64,000 nt of DNA, from the NCBI RefSeq assembly GCF_000284315.1, contig NC_017094.1, forward strand, positions 527,486-591,485, given 5' to 3'. A program made the position numbers and the translations under genes. Shown here piece by piece: positions 25,601 through 32,676 of the stretch (positions within the stretch are counted from its first letter, which is position 1; each line of letters opens with the position of its first letter). Under the pieces are notes generated by a model. It made no database searches. It was not told the DNA's origin and was given only the letters and a program-made list of their open reading frames with translations. The stretch comes from Leptospirillum ferrooxidans C2-3. Lineage in GTDB: Bacteria; Nitrospirota; Leptospirillia; Leptospirillales; Leptospirillaceae.

Positions 25601-26308
25601 TTAACCGGAACTCCGTTCCTGGATCATCTCCGCGATTTCCCGGGCAGTCACCCCCAGCTTTTTGGCCAGTGCTTCGACGTCTTTCCATTCCCATGGGGTG
25701 CTCTTGTCCATCAGCGCGTCGAATGTCTCGATCGAGACGTTTCCCACTACGAGGTCAAAGAGGAACGGGCCAGGAACCAGGAGCGGTGGGGCATCCTTTT
25801 CAGAGGCGATTCCCGTTGCTTTCCATCTGGCTCTAGGGATCAGAGCGGGACGGATCCACGGAGTTCCCGCTTTTTGGGACAATGGGGATTCGCTCATTTT
25901 TGCAGGGAAGAGTTTTCTTAAAAGGACGATCCGGATATTTCCCGACCTGAGAAGGGCCGCCTGAGGTGCCTGTGAGAGAGAGGCTGGGCCATCCGGATCC
26001 GGAGATACGAGGGTCATCGTAACATCCGCTTCGAGAAACGCTTCCGCAGCGCCTGTCAGTGTTTCCAGTTCGTGAAGCGCCACGATCCAGACATGGACCC
26101 TGGAGGGGTCCAATTTCAGGGTGTCGGGGTCGAGGGATAGCGCCTTTAGAAGGCGGGCCTGGTTTTCCTCGGAAAGCGTCTCTCTGTCCCGAAGCCAGTT
26201 CGAGAGGTTGGAAGGGTGGAACCCGCAGACGCTGGCCCAATAGAGAACCGGTCGATCAGAAAGATCAACCAATATTCGGGCGAGTTTTGAAAGCTTCCGT
26301 GGTATCAA
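25601..26308 (-). CDS. HTH regulator, paralogue of the 9.5-kb regulator
   Basis: 235 residues from a TTG at 26308 that overlaps the stop of the EAL gene. The N-terminus contains a helix-turn-helix (VCGFHPSNLSNWLRDRETLS, then RLLKALSLDPDTL). After VHVWIVALHELE comes a central domain, then a C-terminal WEWKDVEALAKKLGVTAREIAEMI helix pair. The same layout occurs in the protein at 9487. It is transcribed with the EAL gene and may act at the shared ATGGTAT palindromes, one of which lies before that EAL gene. That link is inference. Confidence 0.7.
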   Translation of the reverse strand: MIPRKLSKLARILVDLSDRPVLYWASVCGFHPSNLSNWLRDRETLSEENQARLLKALSLDPDTLKLDPSRVHVWIVALHELETLTGAAEAFLEADVTMTLVSPDPDGPASLSQAPQAALLRSGNIRIVLLRKLFPAKMSESPLSQKAGTPWIRPALIPRARWKATGIASEKDAPPLLVPGPFLFDLVVGNVSIETFDALMDKSTPWEWKDVEALAKKLGVTAREIAEMIQERSSG

Positions 26309-27093
26309 TCCGTTTTTCTCCCAGCTTGGTAGTTATGAATACCATTAATTCCATTTTCGCTAACGATACCGAAGAGAGCGTTTTTTTTCAATTTTCCCCT
26401 GGTCAGTCCTCGGGAAAATTCTTCGATTGGTACCGGTTTTCCGTAAAACCAGCCTTGCCCCGAAGCGCATCCGATCTTTCCCGCAAAATGGACATGTGCC
26501 TCGGTTTCGAGTCCTTCCCCCAGAATACTGATCTCAGTCCTCCCAATTGCTCGCACAACGCCTTCGACAAGATTCCTGTCATTTCTATCCGTTGCCTGAA
26601 TGAGTTTACGGTCAATTTTCACGAAGTCGACGGACAGGTCCAGAAGTCTTGAGATATTGGAATGTCCTGTCCCAAAATCATCAATCGCAATTCCGAATCC
26701 CCTACGTTTCGCCTCGACAAGAACCGATAACTCGGATGGTTCAAGAGATTCCTCCAGTACTTCGATAACTGGCACGATCCGGGAGGGGAAACGGGACAGC
26801 CAGGGGAAAAGAAACGAAGACATGCATTGCCTGGGCGAAAGATTGAAGAAGGCCAAAAAAGGTTCTTCCCCAGGAGGGATCTCAGAGAGATCGGATGCGA
26901 CCTGTTCCATTTCCCATCTGGTGAACTCTTCCCACTCTCCCGTTCTTTCAATCTGGATCAACATCTCGACTGGGGTTCCGGCCAGAGGCCGGAATAGGGC
27001 TTCCGCTCCGACGGTTCGTCCGGTTTTGAGATCGACAATGGGTTGCCAGTGCAGACAAGATCCCGAAAGAGATTCCTCGAACGAATAGGACAT
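26305..27093 (-). CDS. EAL-domain c-di-GMP phosphodiesterase
   Basis: 262 residues; ATG at 27093 after AGAAGGATAAA. A stand-alone EAL domain: AEALFRP (EAL motif), FFNLSPRQ, EVLEES, IAIDDFGTGHSN, FVKIDR, ILGEGLET and GQGWFYGKP. Most metal and catalytic residues are in place, so it may degrade c-di-GMP, although the E-x-x-E element is slightly changed. It is divergent from dotD, with the shared operator between them. It may tune pilus or transfer activity through c-di-GMP. Confidence 0.85.
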   Translation of the reverse strand: MSYSFEESLSGSCLHWQPIVDLKTGRTVGAEALFRPLAGTPVEMLIQIERTGEWEEFTRWEMEQVASDLSEIPPGEEPFLAFFNLSPRQCMSSFLFPWLSRFPSRIVPVIEVLEESLEPSELSVLVEAKRRGFGIAIDDFGTGHSNISRLLDLSVDFVKIDRKLIQATDRNDRNLVEGVVRAIGRTEISILGEGLETEAHVHFAGKIGCASGQGWFYGKPVPIEEFSRGLTRGKLKKNALFGIVSENGINGIHNYQAGRKTD

Positions 27094-27121
27094 TTTATCC
27101 TTCTCTCTATTTATAATTATA

Positions 27122-27141
27122 ATGGTATTGACTAATACCAT
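27122..27141. promoter_or_regulatory. Operator-like palindrome ATGGTAT-N6-ATACCAT (copy 2)
   Basis: Perfect arms with spacer TGACTA, 28 bases upstream of the EAL gene and about 180 bases upstream of dotD. A TATAAT-like sequence overlaps its left side. It could control both directions. Confidence 0.8.
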
Positions 27142-27321
27142 TTAAAAATGTTTATATGAATTGCGCAAGACATTCAAGTGAGGCGGGTGGAAGACACAGG
27201 AGTCATTTTCGATGACATTCAGGTCAGCAAGTGACCCACAAGACACCGTTTTCGACACAGGAGACAGTGAAATGACGTATAAGGCACCTGTGTTGACATG
27301 CGAGGCACCACTTGAACATGG

Positions 27322-27891
27322 GTGGCATGGGTGATGACCTGGAAGGATTGGTGCAGGTGTTGTTTATGGACAAGTATTCTGGTGGGGGTGTCTGTAATGA
27401 TGACCGGCTGCGCATCATCGTCTGTCTCTTTCAAACAAAAGGTCACATCCATCCTCCAGGACGACTCCGCACCGAAGATCCTGTCCATTGCCGCCTTGCG
27501 CATCTCCCGGGACTGGGACCGTCTTCTGGCGTACCAGAGCCATCTTCCTCCGCAATCTCTTGGAATCTCCCGTGTTCAGAAAACGGGAACGATGGGACGA
27601 CGATTGACCCTCAAATATGTCGGACCGGTGGAGCCCTTCCTCCGGCATCTCGGAAAAACCGCCCGATGGAAACTTTCGGTGATTGGCAAGAGACCGGCGT
27701 CCCAACCCATGATCGAAATACGGTCGAAAAAAGAGCCTCTTTACGACATCCTTCGGGATGCCGGCGTGCAGATAACACCTGCGGCCTGGATTGTTCTTCG
27801 GCCCGAGGGTCGGGAGATCGACCTGATCTATCCGCCACCCATTCCCTCTCGAACGAGCAAAACGCAAGAAGGGCGGGTTTATGAAAAATAG
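27322..27891 (+). CDS. dotD: DotD (TraH)-like lipoprotein
   Basis: 189 residues. The lipoprotein signal has lipobox MMTGC near residue 30. The C-terminal part (VGPVEPFLRHLGKTARWKLSVIG, then LYDILRDAGVQITPAAWIVLRPEGREIDLIY) fits the secretin-N0-like fold of DotD. Gene order DotD-DotC-DotB-IcmT equals traH-traI-traJ-traK of IncI plasmids, which strongly supports the call. DotD helps assemble the outer-membrane ring with DotC and DotH. Upstream in-frame ATG choices are few; 27322 lacks a strong ribosome site. Confidence 0.75.
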   Translation: MAWVMTWKDWCRCCLWTSILVGVSVMMTGCASSSVSFKQKVTSILQDDSAPKILSIAALRISRDWDRLLAYQSHLPPQSLGISRVQKTGTMGRRLTLKYVGPVEPFLRHLGKTARWKLSVIGKRPASQPMIEIRSKKEPLYDILRDAGVQITPAAWIVLRPEGREIDLIYPPPIPSRTSKTQEGRVYEK

Positions 27892-28711
27892 GCTTGCCAT
27901 GTCGTTCCTTGCTCTTTCCCTTTGCCTTTCGCCAAAAATCGCATTTGCCGCCGGATTGCCTTCCGGGGCGAATTCCCGCCAGACGCTGCCGACCATCGGA
28001 CAGGCCGAACATCCAGTAAAGCCGGACGACAAGCTCCGGAAGCGGGCGCTTCGCCAGTCGGCCCAAAAAAAAGCGGCCTTGTCGTGGGGCGCCCAGACCG
28101 GGTATGCCAGAAAAACTAGTCTTCGGAACCGTTGGCTCAGGAAGGAGTCATTCCTCCTCGACCGGGTCTTCAGCTTCCGGCCGTTTCTGTCCACGGATGA
28201 GCATGTGCTTCTGCCTTCGGTCGATATCGGGAAGAGGGCATTCAAGCTTGAAGACAGAACCTCATCGGACTCGACGCTCGTGTCCTATCGCATTCATGAG
28301 CCGGCCAGGATTATTTCCATTCCTCCCACCTTCCGGGATTATCTGATCCTTTCTCCCGGGACGCCTAAAAAGGTCAATTCCCTTCTCCTTCCCAAAAATT
28401 TGAAGGAGAAAAAACTTTGGAAAAAATGGACGGACAGGGGATGGAATGCCGGCGAGCGACTCTCCGATCAGGCGTTCCGGATTGGAATGCGACGGCTTGT
28501 CAGGGCGATCGAGGGAAGAATCCGTTTTTATGAACTGACGCTCGCCGGCCAGATCGACCGGCCTACCTGGGCACGATCTCCGGCCGCCACGCTTCGGACG
28601 GGTGAAGTTCTCGAAATAGGGGACACGGTTCTCCGGATTACGAGACCGGCCCGGTTTACCGCATCGAAGCACTGGAAACCGTTAGAAGTGAAGGAGGAGG
28701 AAGAAAAGTGA
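27881..28711 (+). CDS. dotC: DotC (TraI)-like outer-membrane core protein
   Basis: 276 residues with a signal peptide (cut near AFAAG). Characteristic DotC features: RKRALRQSAQKKAALSWGAQ, then FLLDRVFSFRPFL, IPPTFRDYLIL, WKKWTDRGWNAGERLSDQAF and GRIRFYELTLAGQI. Legionella DotC is a lipoprotein, but this one has no lipobox cysteine, an oddity. It starts 11 bases before the end of dotD and overlaps the dotB start. Confidence 0.8.
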   Translation: MKNRLAMSFLALSLCLSPKIAFAAGLPSGANSRQTLPTIGQAEHPVKPDDKLRKRALRQSAQKKAALSWGAQTGYARKTSLRNRWLRKESFLLDRVFSFRPFLSTDEHVLLPSVDIGKRAFKLEDRTSSDSTLVSYRIHEPARIISIPPTFRDYLILSPGTPKKVNSLLLPKNLKEKKLWKKWTDRGWNAGERLSDQAFRIGMRRLVRAIEGRIRFYELTLAGQIDRPTWARSPAATLRTGEVLEIGDTVLRITRPARFTASKHWKPLEVKEEEEK

Positions 28712-29823
28712 GTCTTCCTCTTCCCGAACTTCGCGATCCGGTCCGGCATGACCGGGACAGTCTCGATTCCTTGCTCAGAACCCTCGTATCGGTCGGGGCC
28801 TCGGACATCCTTCTGGTTTCCGAATCCCCCGTCCGGGCCTATCTCCGGGGACGATGGGAGACGGTCGGAACGAGAGCGGTCAAGACCCACGAACTCGCGG
28901 ACATCCTGAACGCCATCGACATGGCGAACGCGTCTTCGATGGTGGCTTCGGGAACGGCTCGAAATATCGCCTACGAAGTCTCCTTGGGGAGCAGGGAGTC
29001 CCGTTTGAGGTTCAGGGTCAATGCGACGGGAACCCGGCGGTCCGGTCCCCGGGATCTGAAGATCGTTCTCCGGAGCATCCCTGACGTGCCTCCGACGCTC
29101 GAATCGATGGGGCTTCCTCCGGAACTTGTGGCTGCGCTTTTCCCCCTGGACGGGCTGGTGGGCGTGGCCGGCGCCACGGGATCCGGAAAAAGCACGCTCC
29201 TGGCGGCCAACCTTCGTGAAAAGCTCGAACGGGGCGGGTGCCATATCGCCACCGCGGAAGCGCCCATCGAATTTGTCTACGACAAGGTCGAGACTCGGGA
29301 AACCGGAATTATCGTCCAGAGCGAGGTTCCCACCCATCACCCTTCCTTTGGCAAGGCCGTGGAGGAGATGCTCCGGCAAAAGCCGGATGTGATCCTGGTC
29401 GGCGAATCACGAGACGCGGAGACGATCTCGAACACGGTATTGGCTTGTCAGACCGGGCATACCGCCTATACGACGATCCACACCAACGGAGTGGGAGAAA
29501 CCATCGGACGCATGGCGGAGGCCTTTCCCGGTCCAGAGCGGGATGCTGTGGCTTCCAAGATCCTTGCCGCCATGAGGGTTCTGGTTCACCAGAGGTTGAT
29601 CCGGAAAGCCGACGGTTCCGGACGGGTGGCTGTTCGGGAATGGCTCGTGTTCGACCGGGACATCAAAAGAACTCTCATGGCCTCACCCTGGTCCAACTGG
29701 CCGTTTCTGATCGGCGATATTCTTGTGAAACGGGGACAAAGTGCCTCCCAGGATGCCCGGCGTGTCTATGAGGCTGGTCTGATTGCCGAAGATTCCCTTC
29801 TGGCGATTGAGGGAGGCGCCTGA
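28708..29823 (+). CDS. dotB: DotB (TraJ) secretion ATPase
   Basis: 371 residues from a GTG at 28708 after AGGAGGAAGAAAA. PilT/VirB11-type ATPase: N-terminal domain with GASDILLVSESPVRAYL, Walker A VAGATGSGKSTLLA near residue 155, Asp box ATAEAPIEFVYD, Walker B KPDVILVGESRDAET, His box TGHTAYTTIHTN. It powers the type IVB channel from the cytoplasmic side. Order and sequence match IncI traJ and Legionella dotB. Confidence 0.92.
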   Translation: MSLPLPELRDPVRHDRDSLDSLLRTLVSVGASDILLVSESPVRAYLRGRWETVGTRAVKTHELADILNAIDMANASSMVASGTARNIAYEVSLGSRESRLRFRVNATGTRRSGPRDLKIVLRSIPDVPPTLESMGLPPELVAALFPLDGLVGVAGATGSGKSTLLAANLREKLERGGCHIATAEAPIEFVYDKVETRETGIIVQSEVPTHHPSFGKAVEEMLRQKPDVILVGESRDAETISNTVLACQTGHTAYTTIHTNGVGETIGRMAEAFPGPERDAVASKILAAMRVLVHQRLIRKADGSGRVAVREWLVFDRDIKRTLMASPWSNWPFLIGDILVKRGQSASQDARRVYEAGLIAEDSLLAIEGGA

Positions 29824-30083
29824 TGTGGAGATGGGCCTCCGGAGTTCCCCGTCTCGGTCCGGTCGACGCCCGGGCCGGGGTCGCGCTCCTGATTTTCTTT
29901 TTTCATATGCGGCTCTGGACGCTGGGAGTCGCGTTTCTTGGCGTGGCATTTTTTGGACTTCTTGAACGATTCGGCCTGACATTGCCGGTCGCCTGGCGTG
30001 TTCTTCTTCGGCTTCTCTCCGGCCCGGTTGTCTGGCCGGAACATCCGATGAAACCTGTGTACCGGTTCTACCGGGAATATTGA
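29823..30083 (+). CDS. icmT: IcmT (TraK)-like small membrane protein
   Basis: 86 residues, ATG overlapping the dotB stop. The line-up WRWASGVPRLGPVDARAGVALLIF, HMRLWTLGVAF, LLERFGLTLPVAWRVLLRLLSG matches the IcmT/TraK family, with one or two hydrophobic segments. Position right after dotB is the IncI traK position. It is an inner-membrane component of the channel. Confidence 0.85.
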   Translation: MWRWASGVPRLGPVDARAGVALLIFFFHMRLWTLGVAFLGVAFFGLLERFGLTLPVAWRVLLRLLSGPVVWPEHPMKPVYRFYREY

Positions 30084-30096
30084 AGAGGAGGACTCT

Positions 30097-31137
30097 ATGC
30101 CTGAACCATCCATTTCTGCTAAGGAGGATCATTCCGATCCGCAAGCTATTGATGTGGGGATCGATGATGGATACGCCGCCGTCAAGGTCGCCTGGTACGA
30201 CCCGAGCGGGGCGATCCGGACCCTGTCCATTCCTTCCCTTACCCGTCAAGGATCCCTGGGAGTTGGGTCTTTTGGAGAGAACGGAACCGTTGGAGGGTAC
30301 GAAACGGATGGGATTGTTTACACCGTAGGGCCAGATATCGGCGGTTCCGAAACGAGAATTCCTGACTACAACCTGTCGAGAACTGCGCGGGTATTGGCTC
30401 ATCATGCCCTTGTTCAGGCCGGATTCGGCGGAAAAGCCGTCCGCATCGCCTCGGGACTCCCTCTCAACCGGTATTTCAATGGAGGAAAAAAAGACGAGGA
30501 AAGGGTTGAGCAAAAAGTCTGGAACTTTGCCCAGCCGGTTCGCCGACTGGATGGAGGACAACCGGCGAGAATCGTTGCCCACAAAGTATTTGCCCAGGGG
30601 TTGACGGCGGCTGTCGACTGGTTTGTCGAGGGGAAAAACCCCCGTTCGCACAAAGGAAAGATCGGAATCGTCGATATCGGCGGTCAGACCATCGATATTT
30701 CTGTGGTCTGGCTTGACCAGAAAGGAGAGTTGATGACGAACCGCGACAACCTGGTGACCGAGGATATCGGGGTGCTCGATGTCCACAAGATCCTGAAACG
30801 CCAAATCATGAGTATTCACAAGGTTGACCACGTTTCCTCCGAAGACCTGGACAGGGCTTTGACCACGGGAAGCATCTGGATCTGGACAAAGGATCACTCC
30901 GTCCAGGATGAAATTGCCGCGGCTGTCCGCTCGGTCGGAGAGCAGCTTGAAGCGCCGATCCTTTCCGCATTTGGAAAAGAAATATCGAGTTTGGAAAGCA
31001 TCCTTTTTGTCGGGGGTGGAAGCTACCTCTTTCGGGATCTGGTGTCGATGTTTCCCAACGCGGTCACCCCGCACCAGCCAGAATTCGCCAACGCCCGGGG
31101 TCTTCTCAAGGCCCTGTCCATGAGAAAGGAAGCTTGA
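30097..31137 (+). CDS. parM: ParM/StbA actin-like segregation ATPase
   Basis: 346 residues; ATG at 30097 after AAGAGGAGGACTCT. Actin-like fold: VGIDDGYAAVKVAW (phosphate 1), KIGIVDIGGQTIDISVVW (phosphate 2) and SILFVGGGSYLF (adenosine loop). The IASGLPLNRYF segment is typical of ParM/StbA. It would form filaments that push plasmid copies apart. Oddly, it is embedded between the IVB transfer genes and the pilus operon, with no clear centromere repeats just upstream. The following small gene is the likely adaptor. Confidence 0.88.
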   Translation: MPEPSISAKEDHSDPQAIDVGIDDGYAAVKVAWYDPSGAIRTLSIPSLTRQGSLGVGSFGENGTVGGYETDGIVYTVGPDIGGSETRIPDYNLSRTARVLAHHALVQAGFGGKAVRIASGLPLNRYFNGGKKDEERVEQKVWNFAQPVRRLDGGQPARIVAHKVFAQGLTAAVDWFVEGKNPRSHKGKIGIVDIGGQTIDISVVWLDQKGELMTNRDNLVTEDIGVLDVHKILKRQIMSIHKVDHVSSEDLDRALTTGSIWIWTKDHSVQDEIAAAVRSVGEQLEAPILSAFGKEISSLESILFVGGGSYLFRDLVSMFPNAVTPHQPEFANARGLLKALSMRKEA

Positions 31138-31604
31138 TGCCTCGGCCCCCCTCTCCAACCGGAAGGGCCAGGCGGATTCGGATCGGGATAGTTTGTCATA
31201 CCGGGATCGAACCCCTCCGGCAATTTTGGGAGGTCTTTTCCGGAATGAGAAGGGCGCACCGGCAGGAATACCTGCGGACGTGTCTGTTTCTGGGTTTCCG
31301 CTTCGGATGCCCGAAGAAAGAGGAATGGCCGGAACCAGAGCCAAACGGGAAGATCCGGAATATCCGGGTCGATTTCTTCGTCGATCATCCTTATCTCGGC
31401 CAATTTTTACAGAGATACGATTCGAGAGAATCGTGGGACAAAAATACCCGCTGGGTTTTGAAAACGCTCATTCTTGGACATGAAATTCTTTCAGGAAATG
31501 ACCCGGGCAGGGGCGAAAAAGAAATGCATCCGATGGGGAATCAATCAGTCTCTTCCCCTGTTGAAAAGGAACCGGAAGATATTTTGGGAGGACTGTTCAA
31601 TTGA
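31137..31604 (+). CDS. Probable ParR/StbB-like adaptor
   Basis: 155 residues, ATG at 31137 overlapping the parM stop. It is basic and aromatic, with a likely DNA-binding N-terminal half (RARRIRIGIV, RRAHRQEYLRTCLFLGF) and an acidic C-terminal end (PVEKEPEDILGGLF) that could bind ParM. This layout is that of ParR/StbB partners. No direct family match was recognised, so the name rests on position. The stop overlaps the TTG start of the pilL-like gene. Confidence 0.5.
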   Translation: MPRPPSPTGRARRIRIGIVCHTGIEPLRQFWEVFSGMRRAHRQEYLRTCLFLGFRFGCPKKEEWPEPEPNGKIRNIRVDFFVDHPYLGQFLQRYDSRESWDKNTRWVLKTLILGHEILSGNDPGRGEKEMHPMGNQSVSSPVEKEPEDILGGLFN

Positions 31605-32029
31605 AACGATCAAGCCTGACTGTGGCTATGGGGGTATTTGTTCTTCTCAAGGCCTTTGAACCTTCAGCCCAAGCTTACTTCTGCGGGGATCCGCTTTCGG
31701 ATAACTGCTCCGCTCCCCAGGAGACTCAAAAAGCTCCTTCGAATGGAGAGTCTCCGGTCAATAAGGAGACCCATTCGCTCGCAACCTTCGTCCTGGTTCC
31801 GGGAGAGTCCCTGAAAGAGAATTTCGAAGCATGGGGAAAGGCCTCCGGATGGAAGGTCCTCTGGCATTCGGAATATAGCTTTCCGGTCAAGGCCAGGTAT
31901 ACAGCCGGGAGAAGTTTTCTGGGGGCGGTTCGGCGAAGCATCAAAATCTTCAACGCCGGCTCCGGAGGATGGCTGAAAGTTCACGCGTATCTTTCGAACC
32001 ATGTGCTGCTGGTCGAGGATGGTCGATGA
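31601..32029 (+). CDS. pilL: PilL/TcpQ-like pilus biogenesis protein
   Basis: 142 residues from a TTG at 31601 with GGGAGG upstream. Signal peptide ends near AQAY. The C-terminal half (VPGESLKENFEAWGKASGWKVLWHSEY, FLGAVRRSIKIFN) resembles the TcpQ/PilL domain, which helps place the secretin in type IVb pilus systems. Much shorter than R64 PilL. First gene of the pilus operon. Confidence 0.7.
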   Translation: MKRSSLTVAMGVFVLLKAFEPSAQAYFCGDPLSDNCSAPQETQKAPSNGESPVNKETHSLATFVLVPGESLKENFEAWGKASGWKVLWHSEYSFPVKARYTAGRSFLGAVRRSIKIFNAGSGGWLKVHAYLSNHVLLVEDGR

Positions 32030-32676
32030 GAAGAATCGCCCCTGTATTTCTGGTGCTTGCTATCCTTCTTTCCGGGTGTATTCCGGAAAGGGATCTGAAT
32101 TTGTCGGATGTGTCCCCGCAAACATTCGAGTCCCTTCCCTATGAGGGCGGAGGGCTCCTGTGCCGGACGCCCGTCCCTGTCCCGGATGTCCGGGTCGTCT
32201 CCCGCACGGTTCATGCCATGGCGGGATCCGAAGGGCGAATCCGGGAGGCTGTCCTCCCTTCCGGAATGGCTTTTGGTGTCTGGACCTCTGCGGTTCGGGC
32301 CCGATCGATCAGAGATTACATTCGAAGCATCTCCCGCAGCCGGAAGGTTCGGGTCTCCGTCAGCCTGTCCCGGATCGACCGCGCGGTTCCTTATGTTTCG
32401 AGAACGTTTTTCGTGCGGACCCGACATGCGTTCATGGCCGCCCGCTGGAAGGAAGGAGACAGAATTTTGGCTGTGAGGGGATTCTTCATGCGTACTGGCC
32501 CCCATATTGTGCCGGTTTTTTCCATGGAAGAACGATCATTGGGCTGGTTTGCCTGTCGTACGGAGACACCGGGATTTTCCGGCGGGAGGATCTCTTTCGA
32601 TTCCTCCCGGGCGACCGTCAAAACCGGTACCGAAACCTTGAGAATCGATTGGGAGACAAAAGATGCGAAACGTTAA
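32026..32676 (+). CDS. Pilus-operon lipoprotein of unknown function
   Basis: 216 residues; ATG at 32026 overlaps the previous stop. Lipoprotein signal with lipobox LLSGC. The mature region is beta-rich with several Arg residues and one late Cys. It occupies the slot between pilL and the secretin, where R64 has pilM, but it does not look like PilM; a PilM-like gene lies at 40522 instead. Possibly an envelope helper of the secretin. Confidence 0.65.
   Translation: MRRIAPVFLVLAILLSGCIPERDLNLSDVSPQTFESLPYEGGGLLCRTPVPVPDVRVVSRTVHAMAGSEGRIREAVLPSGMAFGVWTSAVRARSIRDYIRSISRSRKVRVSVSLSRIDRAVPYVSRTFFVRTRHAFMAARWKEGDRILAVRGFFMRTGPHIVPVFSMEERSLGWFACRTETPGFSGGRISFDSSRATVKTGTETLRIDWETKDAKR

Noticed and set aside
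29683-31344. 553-codon minus-strand frame
   Set aside because: Runs opposite IcmT and ParM, both recognised; a GC-rich shadow frame.
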